Source: Spirochaetota bacterium
Lineage (GTDB): Bacteria; Spirochaetota; UBA4802; JAFGJZ01
NCBI GenBank assembly: GCA_016934935.1
Contig: JAFGRW010000041.1
Location: 1-64,000 of the forward strand
Direction of reading: 5' to 3'
DNA length: 64,000 nt
Shown here: positions 47,235 through 56,463 of the stretch, piece by piece
Numbering within the stretch: the stretch's first letter is position 1
Layout: the number at the start of each line of letters is the position of its first letter
Made by a program: the position numbers and the translations under genes
Notes under the pieces: model-generated
Seen by the model: only the letters and a program-made list of their open reading frames with translations
What the model was told of the DNA's origin: nothing
Databases searched by the model: none

Positions 47235-47795
47235 ATGAAACAAAACAAAAAAAACAGATTAAACAGTCCGGAACGTTTTGAGTGGATTCCCCCCCTTGAC
47301 ATTTGCGAGCTTCTAAACATTAAAGAAGGAATGCGGCTTTTAGATACCGGCGCAGGAACAGGCTACTTTGCAAAAATGCTGCTTGATACAATACCAAATC
47401 TCACTATCGAATGCCTTGACACCGATCCTGCCATGGTAGAAGAGATAAGAAGCATTACACCCGCAAGCGGATCAATCAGAGCTCAACTGACAGACGGCAA
47501 CCACTACCCACTTGAGGACAGCAGTATCGATGCTGCATATTCAATAGCTCTCTTTCATGAACTTAAAGACTTTAATACATTCACGAGCGAACACAAAAGG
47601 GTATTAAAACCAGGCGCCCCCCTTCTAATCATAGACTGGGAAAAAATATTGGAGTCAACAACTCGTGGCCCTTCTTTAGAATATCGAATTGATACGGAAG
47701 ATGTTACCGATGTTTTGGAAAAATCAGAATTTAAAAACATCAGCATACACCGAAACTTTGTGTATCATTTCGCTGTACGCTGCGAAAACATATAA
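47235..47795 (+). CDS. SAM-dependent methyltransferase
   Basis: A 186-residue class I methyltransferase of the Methyltransf_11 type. The SAM site is MRLLDTGAGTGYFAKML, the acidic strand is ECLDTDPAMVEE, and the later motif LLIIDWEK follows. It starts with a basic KQNKKN and ERFEWIPP, which is often seen in small-molecule or arsenite/ubiquinone-type enzymes; the substrate is not clear. AAGGAG lies five bases before the ATG at 47235. It reads towards lspA. Confidence 0.78.
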   Translation: MKQNKKNRLNSPERFEWIPPLDICELLNIKEGMRLLDTGAGTGYFAKMLLDTIPNLTIECLDTDPAMVEEIRSITPASGSIRAQLTDGNHYPLEDSSIDAAYSIALFHELKDFNTFTSEHKRVLKPGAPLLIIDWEKILESTTRGPSLEYRIDTEDVTDVLEKSEFKNISIHRNFVYHFAVRCENI

Positions 47796-47819
47796 AACTA
47801 AAAAAACGAAGACATCCCG

Positions 47820-48374
47820 TTATTGATCATAATCACCATCATCTGATTGTTGATCAACAGCTTCGTGTTTTGGTTTAAAAATAATCTTGTACTCGTAAAG
47901 AACAAACGCCAGAACACCAAAAGTAATGGATAAATCAGCAACATTAAGAATCCCCGTTCTCAGATTGGCAATACCGAAGTTCATAAAATCTACTACTGAA
48001 AAGTCATAAATAAGCCTATCATAAATATTACCGAATCCACCGGCAATAATTGTGGTTATTATAGTAACCCTTATTTTATCTTTTTCAGTAAGCAAAACGT
48101 AGGCAATACCTAAAGCACATACAACAAGCGGTATTCCCAGCAGCAGAATATATTTAAATACACCATGCCAGTCGGCTCCCATACTTAAAAAAGCTCCACT
48201 GTTTTCGGCATATTTAAGTACAAAAGTATTATAAAAATAATGGTGTGACGGTCCGTCCTTTAGAAACTGCACTGCAAAAACCTTTGTTATTCGATCAAAA
48301 AAAAGATTGATAATCAATACAGCCGAAACCATTGAAATGTTTTTTTTTAAATTTGTCAGATTCATTAATCGCAT
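47820..48374 (-). CDS. lspA: Lipoprotein signal peptidase (signal peptidase II)
   Basis: A 184-residue membrane aspartyl protease that removes signal peptides from prolipoproteins. Transmembrane segments and the two catalytic Asp motifs are visible: GGFGNIYDRL and LNVADLSIT. The N-terminal NSGAF motif (AENSGAFLSMG) is also present. This would process the many lipoproteins in this window. An ATG at 48374 is used; a TTG at 48392 is also in frame, and the ribosome-binding site is poor for both. zupT lies 30 bases upstream in the same direction. Confidence 0.92.
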   Translation of the reverse strand: MRLMNLTNLKKNISMVSAVLIINLFFDRITKVFAVQFLKDGPSHHYFYNTFVLKYAENSGAFLSMGADWHGVFKYILLLGIPLVVCALGIAYVLLTEKDKIRVTIITTIIAGGFGNIYDRLIYDFSVVDFMNFGIANLRTGILNVADLSITFGVLAFVLYEYKIIFKPKHEAVDQQSDDGDYDQ

Positions 48375-48404
48375 CCGTTTTTTATTTTTCAAATCACGTT
48401 AAAA

Positions 48405-49208
48405 TCAAGCCATCAACAAAAGACTTAAAGCCATAACTCCCATTCCGGTAATCAACCCGCCTATCGCTATATGGTGCTCACCATACTCTTCTGCGGTTGG
48501 CAAAAGCTCATCAAAAGAGATATAAACCATAATTCCTGCAACTGCACCAAAGACCACACCCATAGCCGCGTCGTTAAAAAACCGGCGCAAAATAAAATAA
48601 CCAACTAATGCACCTACCGGTTCTGCAAGACCCGATAAAAACGAAAGCGTAAAAGCTTTTTTACGGTTTTTTGTCGCAAACAGGATCGGCACCGAAACAG
48701 CAACCCCTTCCGGAATATTGTGTATCGCTATAGCAACAGCTATACTTATACCTAAGGCCGGATCAGCTATTGCGGCCATAAAAGTTGCCAAACCCTCGGG
48801 AAAGTTATGTATTGCAATTGCAAGAGCCGAAAACATTCCCATGCGTAACAGCTTTTTGTCTTCACCGTCCACAACACCATGCTTAACACTTTTCAGCTCA
48901 TGCGGGTTCTCATAAGAGGGTATCAGCTTGTCAATGACGGCAATAACTGCAATTCCTCCAAAAAAAGAGGCGACAGTTGCCCAATGCCCCAGACGTTCAC
49001 CATAAAAAGCAGTTAATGACTCCCGTGATTTAACAAAAATCTCTATCAAAGAGACATAGATCATTACTCCAGCCGAAAATCCCAGACTCAATGCCAGAAA
49101 ACGAGGCTTGAATTCCTTAGAGAAAAGAGCCATAAGGCTGCCAACACCGGTAGAGAGACCTGCAAAAAGAGTCAATCCCAGGGCAAACCAGAAATTATTA
49201 TCAATCAT
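48405..49208 (-). CDS. zupT: Zinc transporter of the ZIP family (ZupT)
   Basis: A 267-residue membrane transporter with eight predicted helices that imports zinc and other divalent metals. The core metal-binding motifs are [12 protein letters not shown] in helix IV and [12 protein letters not shown] in helix V. Length and order match E. coli ZupT. GGAGAAAT precedes the ATG. It lies just upstream of lspA on the same strand; no Zur box was seen. Confidence 0.92.
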   Translation of the reverse strand: MIDNNFWFALGLTLFAGLSTGVGSLMALFSKEFKPRFLALSLGFSAGVMIYVSLIEIFVKSRESLTAFYGERLGHWATVASFFGGIAVIAVIDKLIPSYENPHELKSVKHGVVDGEDKKLLRMGMFSALAIAIHNFPEGLATFMAAIADPALGISIAVAIAIHNIPEGVAVSVPILFATKNRKKAFTLSFLSGLAEPVGALVGYFILRRFFNDAAMGVVFGAVAGIMVYISFDELLPTAEEYGEHHIAIGGLITGMGVMALSLLLMA

Positions 49209-49271
49209 CTAAATTTCTCCATTACAGAAGCATTATCCGTAAATACAATCATCATCAATACCTCTTCAGGA

Positions 49272-50075
49272 TTAATGTTTCTCCAGAAAAGGCTCATACA
49301 TCATTATAGCATGATTCTGAGTAACTTCGTAATCATCTAATTGCCGGCCGTTAACGTCAAACTCTTTTCGAAAAATACGGTTATGCCTTACATACCCGCC
49401 CCAAAGTTCATGTGTAATACAATGTTCTTTCTGATAAACCATATAGCTTATTAATAGTGGCTTATCCGAATTAACCATTCCATAGAGTCTTCCGTTCATG
49501 ATTTTCAAACGTAGTTGAAAGCAATTTTCTGTATCATTATAAAGCTGCAAATCCCTGTAAGGATACACGCAGGTTGCACCGCTTCCAAACGGCTGAGTTC
49601 TATTGCTATCCGGAAAAACATCATAACTATGCCGGTAACGCTCTACAACTTTAAGCGGTGTATGCAGACTTATCCAGTAAATAAGATTTGAAAGCTGACA
49701 AAGCCCACCCCCGGTACTCGATGTTAAATTACCATAAAACAGTACCAGGCCGGGCAAATACCCCTTGCGTGCGGAGGGCTTTCCAATTAGCCGCCAATAA
49801 GAAAACTTTTGTCCGGGTCCTATGACCATACCGTCAAGATTCTTTATAGCAATGCGCAGATTCTGTTCCTTGTTCTTTTGCAATTCAGGGTTAACCCCGG
49901 CAAGCTCACGATAGACCGGGGTCGAATGTTCAAAGACAACATAAGGCATATCTGTAAAATCTTTTCTTTTAGCAAAAAATCTGTGTTCAATTATCCAACT
50001 AATATACCTTCTTGCAGTATAATAAAATTTTCCAATAGATATCCGCAAACGACTTCTTTTCACTGGGCGCATCAT
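49272..50075 (-). CDS. VanW family protein
   Basis: A 267-residue protein with the VanW domain. The hallmark region reads NLDGMVIGPGQKFSYWRLIG, then GYLPGLVL, and the GGGLCQLSNLIYW motif near residue 150. VanW occurs in some vancomycin-resistance clusters and in many ordinary genomes; its biochemical role is not established. The start overlaps the stop of the upstream GT-C-like gene by 4 bases, so they are probably cotranslated. No van ligase genes are nearby. Confidence 0.88.
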   Translation of the reverse strand: MMRPVKRSRLRISIGKFYYTARRYISWIIEHRFFAKRKDFTDMPYVVFEHSTPVYRELAGVNPELQKNKEQNLRIAIKNLDGMVIGPGQKFSYWRLIGKPSARKGYLPGLVLFYGNLTSSTGGGLCQLSNLIYWISLHTPLKVVERYRHSYDVFPDSNRTQPFGSGATCVYPYRDLQLYNDTENCFQLRLKIMNGRLYGMVNSDKPLLISYMVYQKEHCITHELWGGYVRHNRIFRKEFDVNGRQLDDYEVTQNHAIMMYEPFLEKH

Positions 50076-51634
50076 CTTTTTTTACCGCGCATAAGATAAT
50101 CTGGGCGAACTTTAAGAGGATTACGCCAATTATTAATTTTTTCAAATGCAGCCGGATCATCCTGTTTTAAACGATCACAAAAAATTTTAAAAACATCTTC
50201 TTCAATACAAGTATAACTCCCTTGCAAAAGAAATACTTTCGCAAGCTCCTCATCGACAAGATACTTCTTATAAAGTTCCGGCTCTACACCATAAACCAGG
50301 CGAAGAACCCGCGCGCCCTCATATTTTAAACCTGGAGCCCATGGTAACGCATCGAGACCAGTTTCATATGTGAATATTTCCGCCAGAGCCTTGTGCATAA
50401 TGAAAAGGTGATAGTCATTTTTAGTGACACCCAAACGTTTTATTAATTTTAGCGACATCCCATGATATTTTTCATAGGGGGGATCATATTTTTTGTAATC
50501 ATAATTTACAACAAGGAATATTGATAGAGTCATCATCACGATAAAAAGAACCGGCAGAAATAATTGTGAGTCGAAATGCATATCCACAAAGAAAATCAAA
50601 CAAGCTAGAGGCAAAAAAAGTTGTGCTCCCAGATAAAAACGGTAACCAATTCCCGATGGATCAAAATTATAAAAGGGAAAAACTCCCAAACCAATAATCA
50701 CAAAAATTCCAGCAAAATAGAGAACTTTATGTTTCTCTCTTTTTATCAAAGATCTCATATAACTGATTATAAACAAAACAGAGCATAAATAGTAAACCCA
50801 AAGCTCTACACTCCATAGAACACCAGCTCGCTTATAAGAAATAATATTTAAAAATTCAAATACCGTAAAAACAAATCGGCTATTAAAAGCACCGGAGAAA
50901 CGTTCAAGATCATAAAAATGAAGTGTTCCGGGAAATGCTAATGAAACAGCAATTAGCACTATTATAAAAAAAGCTGAAGAGATAAAAAGATAAGGTATAT
51001 GCTGCACTCTTTTCAGCAATAGAGTAAAACCTAAAACAAAAAGAGTAATAGCGGCAATTCCACCGCTGTATCGGTGAGTCACAAACGTACACAGAAAGAG
51101 TAAACTGCAAAAAACAGCATTATAAACATCAGTTTTCTTAAATTGCTTTTCTCTCGCGGATTTATAAACATCAGGGAAGAAACAGAGCATTGTCAGCAAA
51201 AAAGCAAAACCCAACATGTTTTTTGGAAATTGTGTAATAAAATAGATGGACGATACACTGACTGCAGAGATTACACTGATAATAAGAGCATTTATACAAA
51301 CTGAAAAATCACTCTTCTCTGATTTTTCAGTTTTGGTTTCTTTAATAATTTTAAATGATAACAGATAAACTGCTGTTACAAAAAAGGCCCTGATTATCGC
51401 CGAAGCGATTTTATATGACAGAATGTAATCTTTAATAATGTATTGAATTGCAACGAGAAGGACATATACAAGGGAATGGTCCTCTGAATGCATTGCGCCT
51501 TCGGTAAACCAGGACTTGACTTGAACTATATAATAATAGCCGTCCCAACCATTCGCATAGGGACTCTTGCAAAGAAGAACCATCGTCGCAATAAATGTTG
51601 CGATAAAAATAATCAGAGCAATGACACGTTTCAA
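50072..51634 (-). CDS. Polytopic membrane protein, GT-C glycosyltransferase-like
   Basis: A 520-residue protein with about ten to twelve transmembrane segments and a C-terminal soluble tail. After the first helix it has NGWDGYYYIVQVKSWF, an acidic loop like the DxD/ExD motif of GT-C (PMT/ArnT-type) lipid-sugar glycosyltransferases. It may add sugars to envelope components, but no specific substrate can be named. The start is TTG at 51634 with AGGA six bases upstream. It couples to vanW by a 4-base overlap, and the lipoprotein gene ends 18 bases upstream. Confidence 0.65.
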   Translation of the reverse strand: MKRVIALIIFIATFIATMVLLCKSPYANGWDGYYYIVQVKSWFTEGAMHSEDHSLVYVLLVAIQYIIKDYILSYKIASAIIRAFFVTAVYLLSFKIIKETKTEKSEKSDFSVCINALIISVISAVSVSSIYFITQFPKNMLGFAFLLTMLCFFPDVYKSAREKQFKKTDVYNAVFCSLLFLCTFVTHRYSGGIAAITLFVLGFTLLLKRVQHIPYLFISSAFFIIVLIAVSLAFPGTLHFYDLERFSGAFNSRFVFTVFEFLNIISYKRAGVLWSVELWVYYLCSVLFIISYMRSLIKREKHKVLYFAGIFVIIGLGVFPFYNFDPSGIGYRFYLGAQLFLPLACLIFFVDMHFDSQLFLPVLFIVMMTLSIFLVVNYDYKKYDPPYEKYHGMSLKLIKRLGVTKNDYHLFIMHKALAEIFTYETGLDALPWAPGLKYEGARVLRLVYGVEPELYKKYLVDEELAKVFLLQGSYTCIEEDVFKIFCDRLKQDDPAAFEKINNWRNPLKVRPDYLMRGKKR

Positions 51635-51652
51635 ATCAAATCCTGTTTTGAT

Positions 51653-53023
51653 TTATTGTAGTTTAAAAGGCTTAAACAAACGCCTTTCACTTTTCAATGA
51701 ATCAGAAGTTAAGGAGATATAATCGTGAAATATTTTTATAGAGTCGAAATCTTTTTTTACCGGTTCGACATCTTCCTCAGATCCACCGCCATATGGGTCA
51801 TATTCCTCATCAGTATTGTAATAGTTCTCAATATTATGAATACGTCCAAATATCTTGACTCGACCATCACTCTCTATTTGCCAATTACCGTCTGCATAAC
51901 GTGAACGGCTAACGCCAGTATCTTCAGAAACAAACCATAAAACAAAGCTTCCGTTAGACCTCAATATCAATGACTGATAAGTATAATTATCGGGCTCTGA
52001 TACTGTCAGCAAAAAACGGCGATCAATAAGTTTTTTGTACAAGTCATTGCCGGCTTTTGTTTCCAGATTCTTTTTCTGAAGTTTTTCCAAACCACCACTA
52101 TCTAAAATAAACGGGCGTCCACCGTTAAGAAAACGAAGTTCGCTTATTACAAGATCCTTATACTTGGATCCAGAATATACAGAATCAATTTTTAAAGTAA
52201 ACGACTTGGCAGTCAATGTCTCTTTCAGATCAACTTTCTGAATATCATAATCATGTAATTCGTAAGAGGAGACATCTTCGCCGGTTATTCCAAAAGAGAA
52301 CTTTTCAACCCGTTCATTGGCCTTATAATGTTCATCCGATCTCTGATAACCATTCCAAATTTTCAAGGAATCAATTGTAACTTCTTCATCGAAATTAAAA
52401 ACGATATATTCTCCCGTCCCATCACTTTCAGAATCGCCATCTGCCCATCCAAAATCCTTGCGTGAATCAAAAAGAAAGTCAACACTGTAAGATTCGACTG
52501 GCGCAAGAGAAGACGACGCTTTTACAGAACCGGGTTCTATTTCCGGCAAAGCCAGAATCATTTTTTTCTCCTGATCATTATAAAAACTAATATTTTTAAC
52601 AGATACGCTCTGATCGTCTTCAAATACACTATTATCAATTATCCTTAGATAAAAGGTCCTCACCTGTTTGTTTATATCCACACTCTTCTGTGAAGATTCG
52701 TAGTCTTTGGTTTCTACACCATTTATATAAAGGCGGTAAGATGAAAATGATTCAGCAACCGCATCAACTTCAACTTTCTTTATAAATATCGGCTCTTCAA
52801 ATTGAACAAAAACACCTTCATCCGGACCTGTTCCCGGTGATGTGACCCAAAAACCTTTTGAATTGTCGTCAAAAAGCTGGTAAGGACCATTCTTGCTAGC
52901 CGGTAGTTTAATTGATGTTGCATAGATATTTTCAACAACTGCATCAACAGGCTCGATAATCTTTTTTTTACTACACGACAAAACAGACAGAACAACAAGT
53001 GATAGAGCAGCTATTTTTTTCAT
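51653..53023 (-). CDS. Lipoprotein with discoidin-like (NADase-type glycan-binding) domains
   Basis: A 456-residue protein with a signal peptide and lipobox VLSCSKKK. Two similar domains follow, at about 25-165 and 170-300. The pattern is S..P...PYQLFDD...GFWV....GPDEGVFVQFEEP then VEVD, repeated as DFGWA...GTGEYIVFNFDEEVTIDSLKIWNGY. This is the NADase-type glycan-binding or F5/8-type C-like fold. The final 150 residues are of another type (LILRSNGSFVLWF). It could bind sugars at the envelope surface. AAGGAAGG precedes the ATG. It lies in one direction with the GT-C-like and M15 genes. Confidence 0.68.
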   Translation of the reverse strand: MKKIAALSLVVLSVLSCSKKKIIEPVDAVVENIYATSIKLPASKNGPYQLFDDNSKGFWVTSPGTGPDEGVFVQFEEPIFIKKVEVDAVAESFSSYRLYINGVETKDYESSQKSVDINKQVRTFYLRIIDNSVFEDDQSVSVKNISFYNDQEKKMILALPEIEPGSVKASSSLAPVESYSVDFLFDSRKDFGWADGDSESDGTGEYIVFNFDEEVTIDSLKIWNGYQRSDEHYKANERVEKFSFGITGEDVSSYELHDYDIQKVDLKETLTAKSFTLKIDSVYSGSKYKDLVISELRFLNGGRPFILDSGGLEKLQKKNLETKAGNDLYKKLIDRRFLLTVSEPDNYTYQSLILRSNGSFVLWFVSEDTGVSRSRYADGNWQIESDGRVKIFGRIHNIENYYNTDEEYDPYGGGSEEDVEPVKKDFDSIKIFHDYISLTSDSLKSERRLFKPFKLQ

Positions 53024-53061
53024 AAAACCTTCCTTAAAATGGTTATCAGGTTCAACTCAAA

Positions 53062-53736
53062 CTATTTTACGGCCCAAGGCCAAATATAATACTTTTTATT
53101 ACCTGCAACAGCTTTTTTAGTTAGCAATTTATCAAAGTGCTGGTAGTCCTTGTTCTTCCAATCGCCTCCCCAGCGCCATCCCCTTTTTTTAAACTCCGTC
53201 ACAATTTTATCTCTAGCAGATATTGTACCAGGTGAAGAAGAATCATATACTGCTCCGGCAGGATAAACAGCATCTTTTGTAAAATAGGGATTTTGCACAG
53301 GGTTTATATCTATTGCACAACCATAGGCATGTTTTGATAATGTTTTTGAAAATGGAACAACCCGGTAGTTAAACGCGGAGCTGTTATTCTCCCTCATGGA
53401 CTTAAAATCATCCCAGGCATAAACCGAAATGGGCTTTACCTGCTTGATCGCAAATTTAATATCATAAATAATCTTAAATACCGCCTGCAGATCATCAGCC
53501 AATCTGAAATCTGCTATCAGTTGCCCCTTATGAATCTTGCCATCAAAACCGTAATAATACACCTCGATAAGGGCCTGATTAGACAGTATCCATTTCGGAC
53601 AATCGGGATTAACACGTTTTAAAGCCTGTTCAAGAGTCATGGCGGAATCTACAACCAGCGATTCTTCTGCTATCCCGGCGGCAGCGGAAAGAAAAAGAAA
53701 TATACAAACGATTTTTAGAAATACTGAACTTTTCAT
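53062..53736 (-). CDS. Secreted M15-type D-Ala-D-Ala carboxypeptidase
   Basis: A 224-residue protein with an N-terminal signal peptide and a peptidase M15 (VanY/L-Ala-D-Glu endopeptidase-like) domain. Zinc ligands are in SKHAYGCAIDINPVQNP (His and Asp) and WKNKDYQHFD (His), with GWRWGGDW just before. It would trim peptidoglycan peptides in the periplasm. The ATG at 53736 has AGGTG eight bases upstream; a GTG at 53748 is less likely. It ends 38 bases before the next gene downstream. Confidence 0.82.
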   Translation of the reverse strand: MKSSVFLKIVCIFLFLSAAAGIAEESLVVDSAMTLEQALKRVNPDCPKWILSNQALIEVYYYGFDGKIHKGQLIADFRLADDLQAVFKIIYDIKFAIKQVKPISVYAWDDFKSMRENNSSAFNYRVVPFSKTLSKHAYGCAIDINPVQNPYFTKDAVYPAGAVYDSSSPGTISARDKIVTEFKKRGWRWGGDWKNKDYQHFDKLLTKKAVAGNKKYYIWPWAVK

Positions 53737-53886
53737 AATATAAATCACCTAATCAGCCAAATATGCAATTATATAAAGAGATGAGGAATCTCAGCCCTGA
53801 AAGGCAGCAAACTTGGTTATTTCTTCGTTAATAAATCAGTGAAGATTTTAAATAGATTTAACTCTTATATGAAAATATTCATTATG

Positions 53887-56214
53887 TCAACCATTTATCG
53901 GACATTCTTTGCTGCCACTTAACGATCCGACTGCCTGCCTCATTAGCTCGCTGCTCTCATAGAGGTCCCGGCTACGCCCCTTAACCGACTCTGAATGATT
54001 CTGCAGCTCTTCAAAGGCCTGGTTGATTCCCCATAAAGCGCTGAATACTTCTGCTATGTCATTATCGCGTTCACGGACCATACCGGTAATCATGTCAATT
54101 TTGGAATTAATACCGGAAAAGAAGCTGCGCATCTCATGCACAATTGAACGATAACTATCACTTTCTTCCATCAGCATCTTCATGATGCGTTTAAGAATAT
54201 CTATCTCGTTACGTATGGTTTGAAAGGAGTCCATCGCCTCGGAAAGAGCAGCAGCTCCCGAACTCACCGTAGATCCAATCTCGTTAATGTAGTGTGCAGC
54301 TTCTTTGGTATGTTTAAGAGTTGTATCCGACAAATTATTAATTTCGTGAGCAATTATCGAAAACCCCTGACCTTCAGTACCAGATCGTGCAGCTTCAATA
54401 CTTGCATTCAGTGATAAAAGAGTCAATTGCTCGGATATATCCACAAGAAACTGTGCAACTTCTGTAACCTTTTGTGACGAACTCTCTATTTGCCGCATAC
54501 GCTCGACAGTATTTTTCAGGTCTTCTTCGCCTCGTAAAGAAAAGTTATGGCTGTCAAGAGTGTGCTTCGTTGAGTGTTGAAGCTCTTTACTGAGATTTAC
54601 AAAACGGTCGTGAAGTTGCGCTGCGAGATCGTTAGATTTTGCCGTATCTGATGTCAATTCAGCAGCAAGCTCATTTGTTTTTGAAAAAGCGGCCTTTATT
54701 CCATCCAGAAAGCCTGAAACCTGTTGAAGTTTGGACGACTCCGTCGCGATAGTGTCACTGATAAACGCAGTGGTATTACTAAGTTCTCCGGAGATAGTGT
54801 TAACAGTTACAGCATTATCCGAAACAGAACTTACAACCTTATGAAGATTTCCCATTATCCTGTTGAATATTGCGGCTATGGTACCGGATTCGGTGCCAGG
54901 TTCGACATCGATGGCCGGAGGAAGACCTTTATTATCGGCTACTGAGTTCATTGCACGCATGAGATCAAGCCACGTAGTCCTGGCGCCATGTTCTGCTACA
55001 TTCAACCCGATCTCTTCCGCCTCATCAGAAACACGCAATATCCTGAATAACCTGAATAAATAAAAAATTATCAGACCCAGTCCAAAGGACCATCCCATAC
55101 AGACGGCGACACCGATGAGCTGTACAACAAATGAACCGCCTTTTTCCGGATTAGCTGCTAAAAATGGAATACATAATGTTCCCCAAATACCGCAGAGAGC
55201 ATGTACAGTGAAGGCACCAACCACATCATCAATTCTAAACACATTATCCATTAGTCTGACGTTAATTACAACAATCAAACCGCTAACAGAGCCAATAACA
55301 AGTGCAGCCGCAGGATTAACAAGGTGGCAACCAGCCGTAACTGCAACCAGGCCGCCGACTACACCGTTAATTATATCTTCAATACCCGATCTTTTAAATC
55401 TGTTTAAAATCCAGGATAATAACAAAGCAGATGTTCCACCAGCACACGCCGAAAGAGTTGTATTTACAACAATAAGCGGCATGGCATCAGTCAAGGCAAG
55501 CGTAGAACCACCGTTAAAACCAAACCAGCCCAGCCATAAAATAAGTGTACCTAAAACTGACAGAGGAAGATTATGTCCATAAATATGGTTTAGCTTTCCC
55601 GATTCACTATACTTATCTTTTCGCGGCCCCAAAACTATCGCGCCGGCAAGACCAATCCATCCGCCAACAGAATGCACAACTGTACTACCCGCAAAATCTA
55701 TAAACCCTAACTGAGCCAGCCACCCTCCTCCCCAGACCCAATGCCCAAAAACAGGATATATCAAAACCGAAATTATTACCGACATAAGCATATATGAATG
55801 AAACTTAATTCGCTCTGCTACTGCGCCAGAAACAATCGTTGCCGCAGTTCCCATAAATGCTATCTGGAAAAGGAAAAAAGCATACTCCTTTGGAGCCGTG
55901 TAGTCTTTAAGAAAAAAAAGATCAGTACCGGTAAATAATCCGGCACTGCCAAACATCAGACCAAAACCTACAACAAAAAATCCGATTGACCCTGCTACAT
56001 AATCAACAAGATTTTTTATTGCAACATTTATTGTATTTTTTGATCTTACAAGACCTGATTCCAGCATCAGAAAACCGGCCTGCATAAAAAACACAAGGGC
56101 AGCAGAGATGGTAACCCATAAGATATCGACATCCTTAGCAAGACCTACTCCCGCTGATTCAGACGCAATCAATGAGGATGAAAGAAAAATGATCGCAAGC
56201 AAATAGAGTTTCAT
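53887..56214 (-). CDS. Ammonium transporter fused to a methyl-accepting chemotaxis signalling domain
   Basis: A 775-residue fusion. A signal peptide (1-19) and a full Amt/Mep/Rh channel occupy about 20-405. Visible are ATIVSGAVAERIKF, the DFAG motif with Asp173, and both pore histidines, His181 (VVHSVGG) and His338 (FTVHALCG). The domain ends with the family-typical EEIGLNVAEHGA. From about 440 to 765 runs a long coiled coil whose turn, ISEQLTLLSLNASIEAARSG...GFSIIAHEINNLS, is the chemoreceptor tip that binds CheW and CheA. No HAMP and no separate sensor domain are present. It is likely an ammonium receptor for chemotaxis, or a transceptor. No PII gene lies nearby. Confidence 0.9.
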   Translation of the reverse strand: MKLYLLAIIFLSSSLIASESAGVGLAKDVDILWVTISAALVFFMQAGFLMLESGLVRSKNTINVAIKNLVDYVAGSIGFFVVGFGLMFGSAGLFTGTDLFFLKDYTAPKEYAFFLFQIAFMGTAATIVSGAVAERIKFHSYMLMSVIISVLIYPVFGHWVWGGGWLAQLGFIDFAGSTVVHSVGGWIGLAGAIVLGPRKDKYSESGKLNHIYGHNLPLSVLGTLILWLGWFGFNGGSTLALTDAMPLIVVNTTLSACAGGTSALLLSWILNRFKRSGIEDIINGVVGGLVAVTAGCHLVNPAAALVIGSVSGLIVVINVRLMDNVFRIDDVVGAFTVHALCGIWGTLCIPFLAANPEKGGSFVVQLIGVAVCMGWSFGLGLIIFYLFRLFRILRVSDEAEEIGLNVAEHGARTTWLDLMRAMNSVADNKGLPPAIDVEPGTESGTIAAIFNRIMGNLHKVVSSVSDNAVTVNTISGELSNTTAFISDTIATESSKLQQVSGFLDGIKAAFSKTNELAAELTSDTAKSNDLAAQLHDRFVNLSKELQHSTKHTLDSHNFSLRGEEDLKNTVERMRQIESSSQKVTEVAQFLVDISEQLTLLSLNASIEAARSGTEGQGFSIIAHEINNLSDTTLKHTKEAAHYINEIGSTVSSGAAALSEAMDSFQTIRNEIDILKRIMKMLMEESDSYRSIVHEMRSFFSGINSKIDMITGMVRERDNDIAEVFSALWGINQAFEELQNHSESVKGRSRDLYESSELMRQAVGSLSGSKECPING

Positions 56215-56225
56215 ATAACTACTCC

Positions 56226-56272
56226 TGACATATTAGCCAAAATCAAATAAGGAAATACTGACCAATATGTCA
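56226..56272. promoter_or_regulatory. Inverted repeat over the leader of the Amt-MCP gene
   Basis: TGACATATT (56226-56234) and AATATGTCA (56264-56272) are perfect 9-bp inverted arms 29 bases apart. The near arm abuts the AGGAGT ribosome-binding site (56225-56220). It could be a split operator or an RNA stem that affects translation. Confidence 0.5.
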
Positions 56273-56424
56273 AGAGGCGTTATACCATAATGCACAAATC
56301 CATGTACTATTTAACATTTGCGTAACAGTGGTGATTATGCAATAAAAAATCTTGTACAATCTTTCCTGCAGAACAGGAAATAAATTGAAATTTAAAAAAA
56401 TTTTTTAACAAAACCCGCACCATT

Positions 56425-56452
56425 CCAGTATACATATATAGAAAAATACTGG
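56425..56452 (+). promoter_or_regulatory. Hairpin covering part of the ribosome-binding site of the tandem-RHH gene
   Basis: CCAGTAT (56425-56431) pairs with ATACTGG (56446-56452) around a 14-base A/T loop. The 3' arm includes the first GG of GGAGG (56451-56455), the ribosome-binding site. That suggests translation is limited by RNA folding, perhaps by temperature. Confidence 0.5.
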
Positions 56453-56463
56453 AGGAATATATA

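Noticed and set aside
49272-50075. Vancomycin-resistance cluster
   Set aside because: VanW and an M15 peptidase alone are common housekeeping-type genes; no VanHAX-like ligase genes are nearby.
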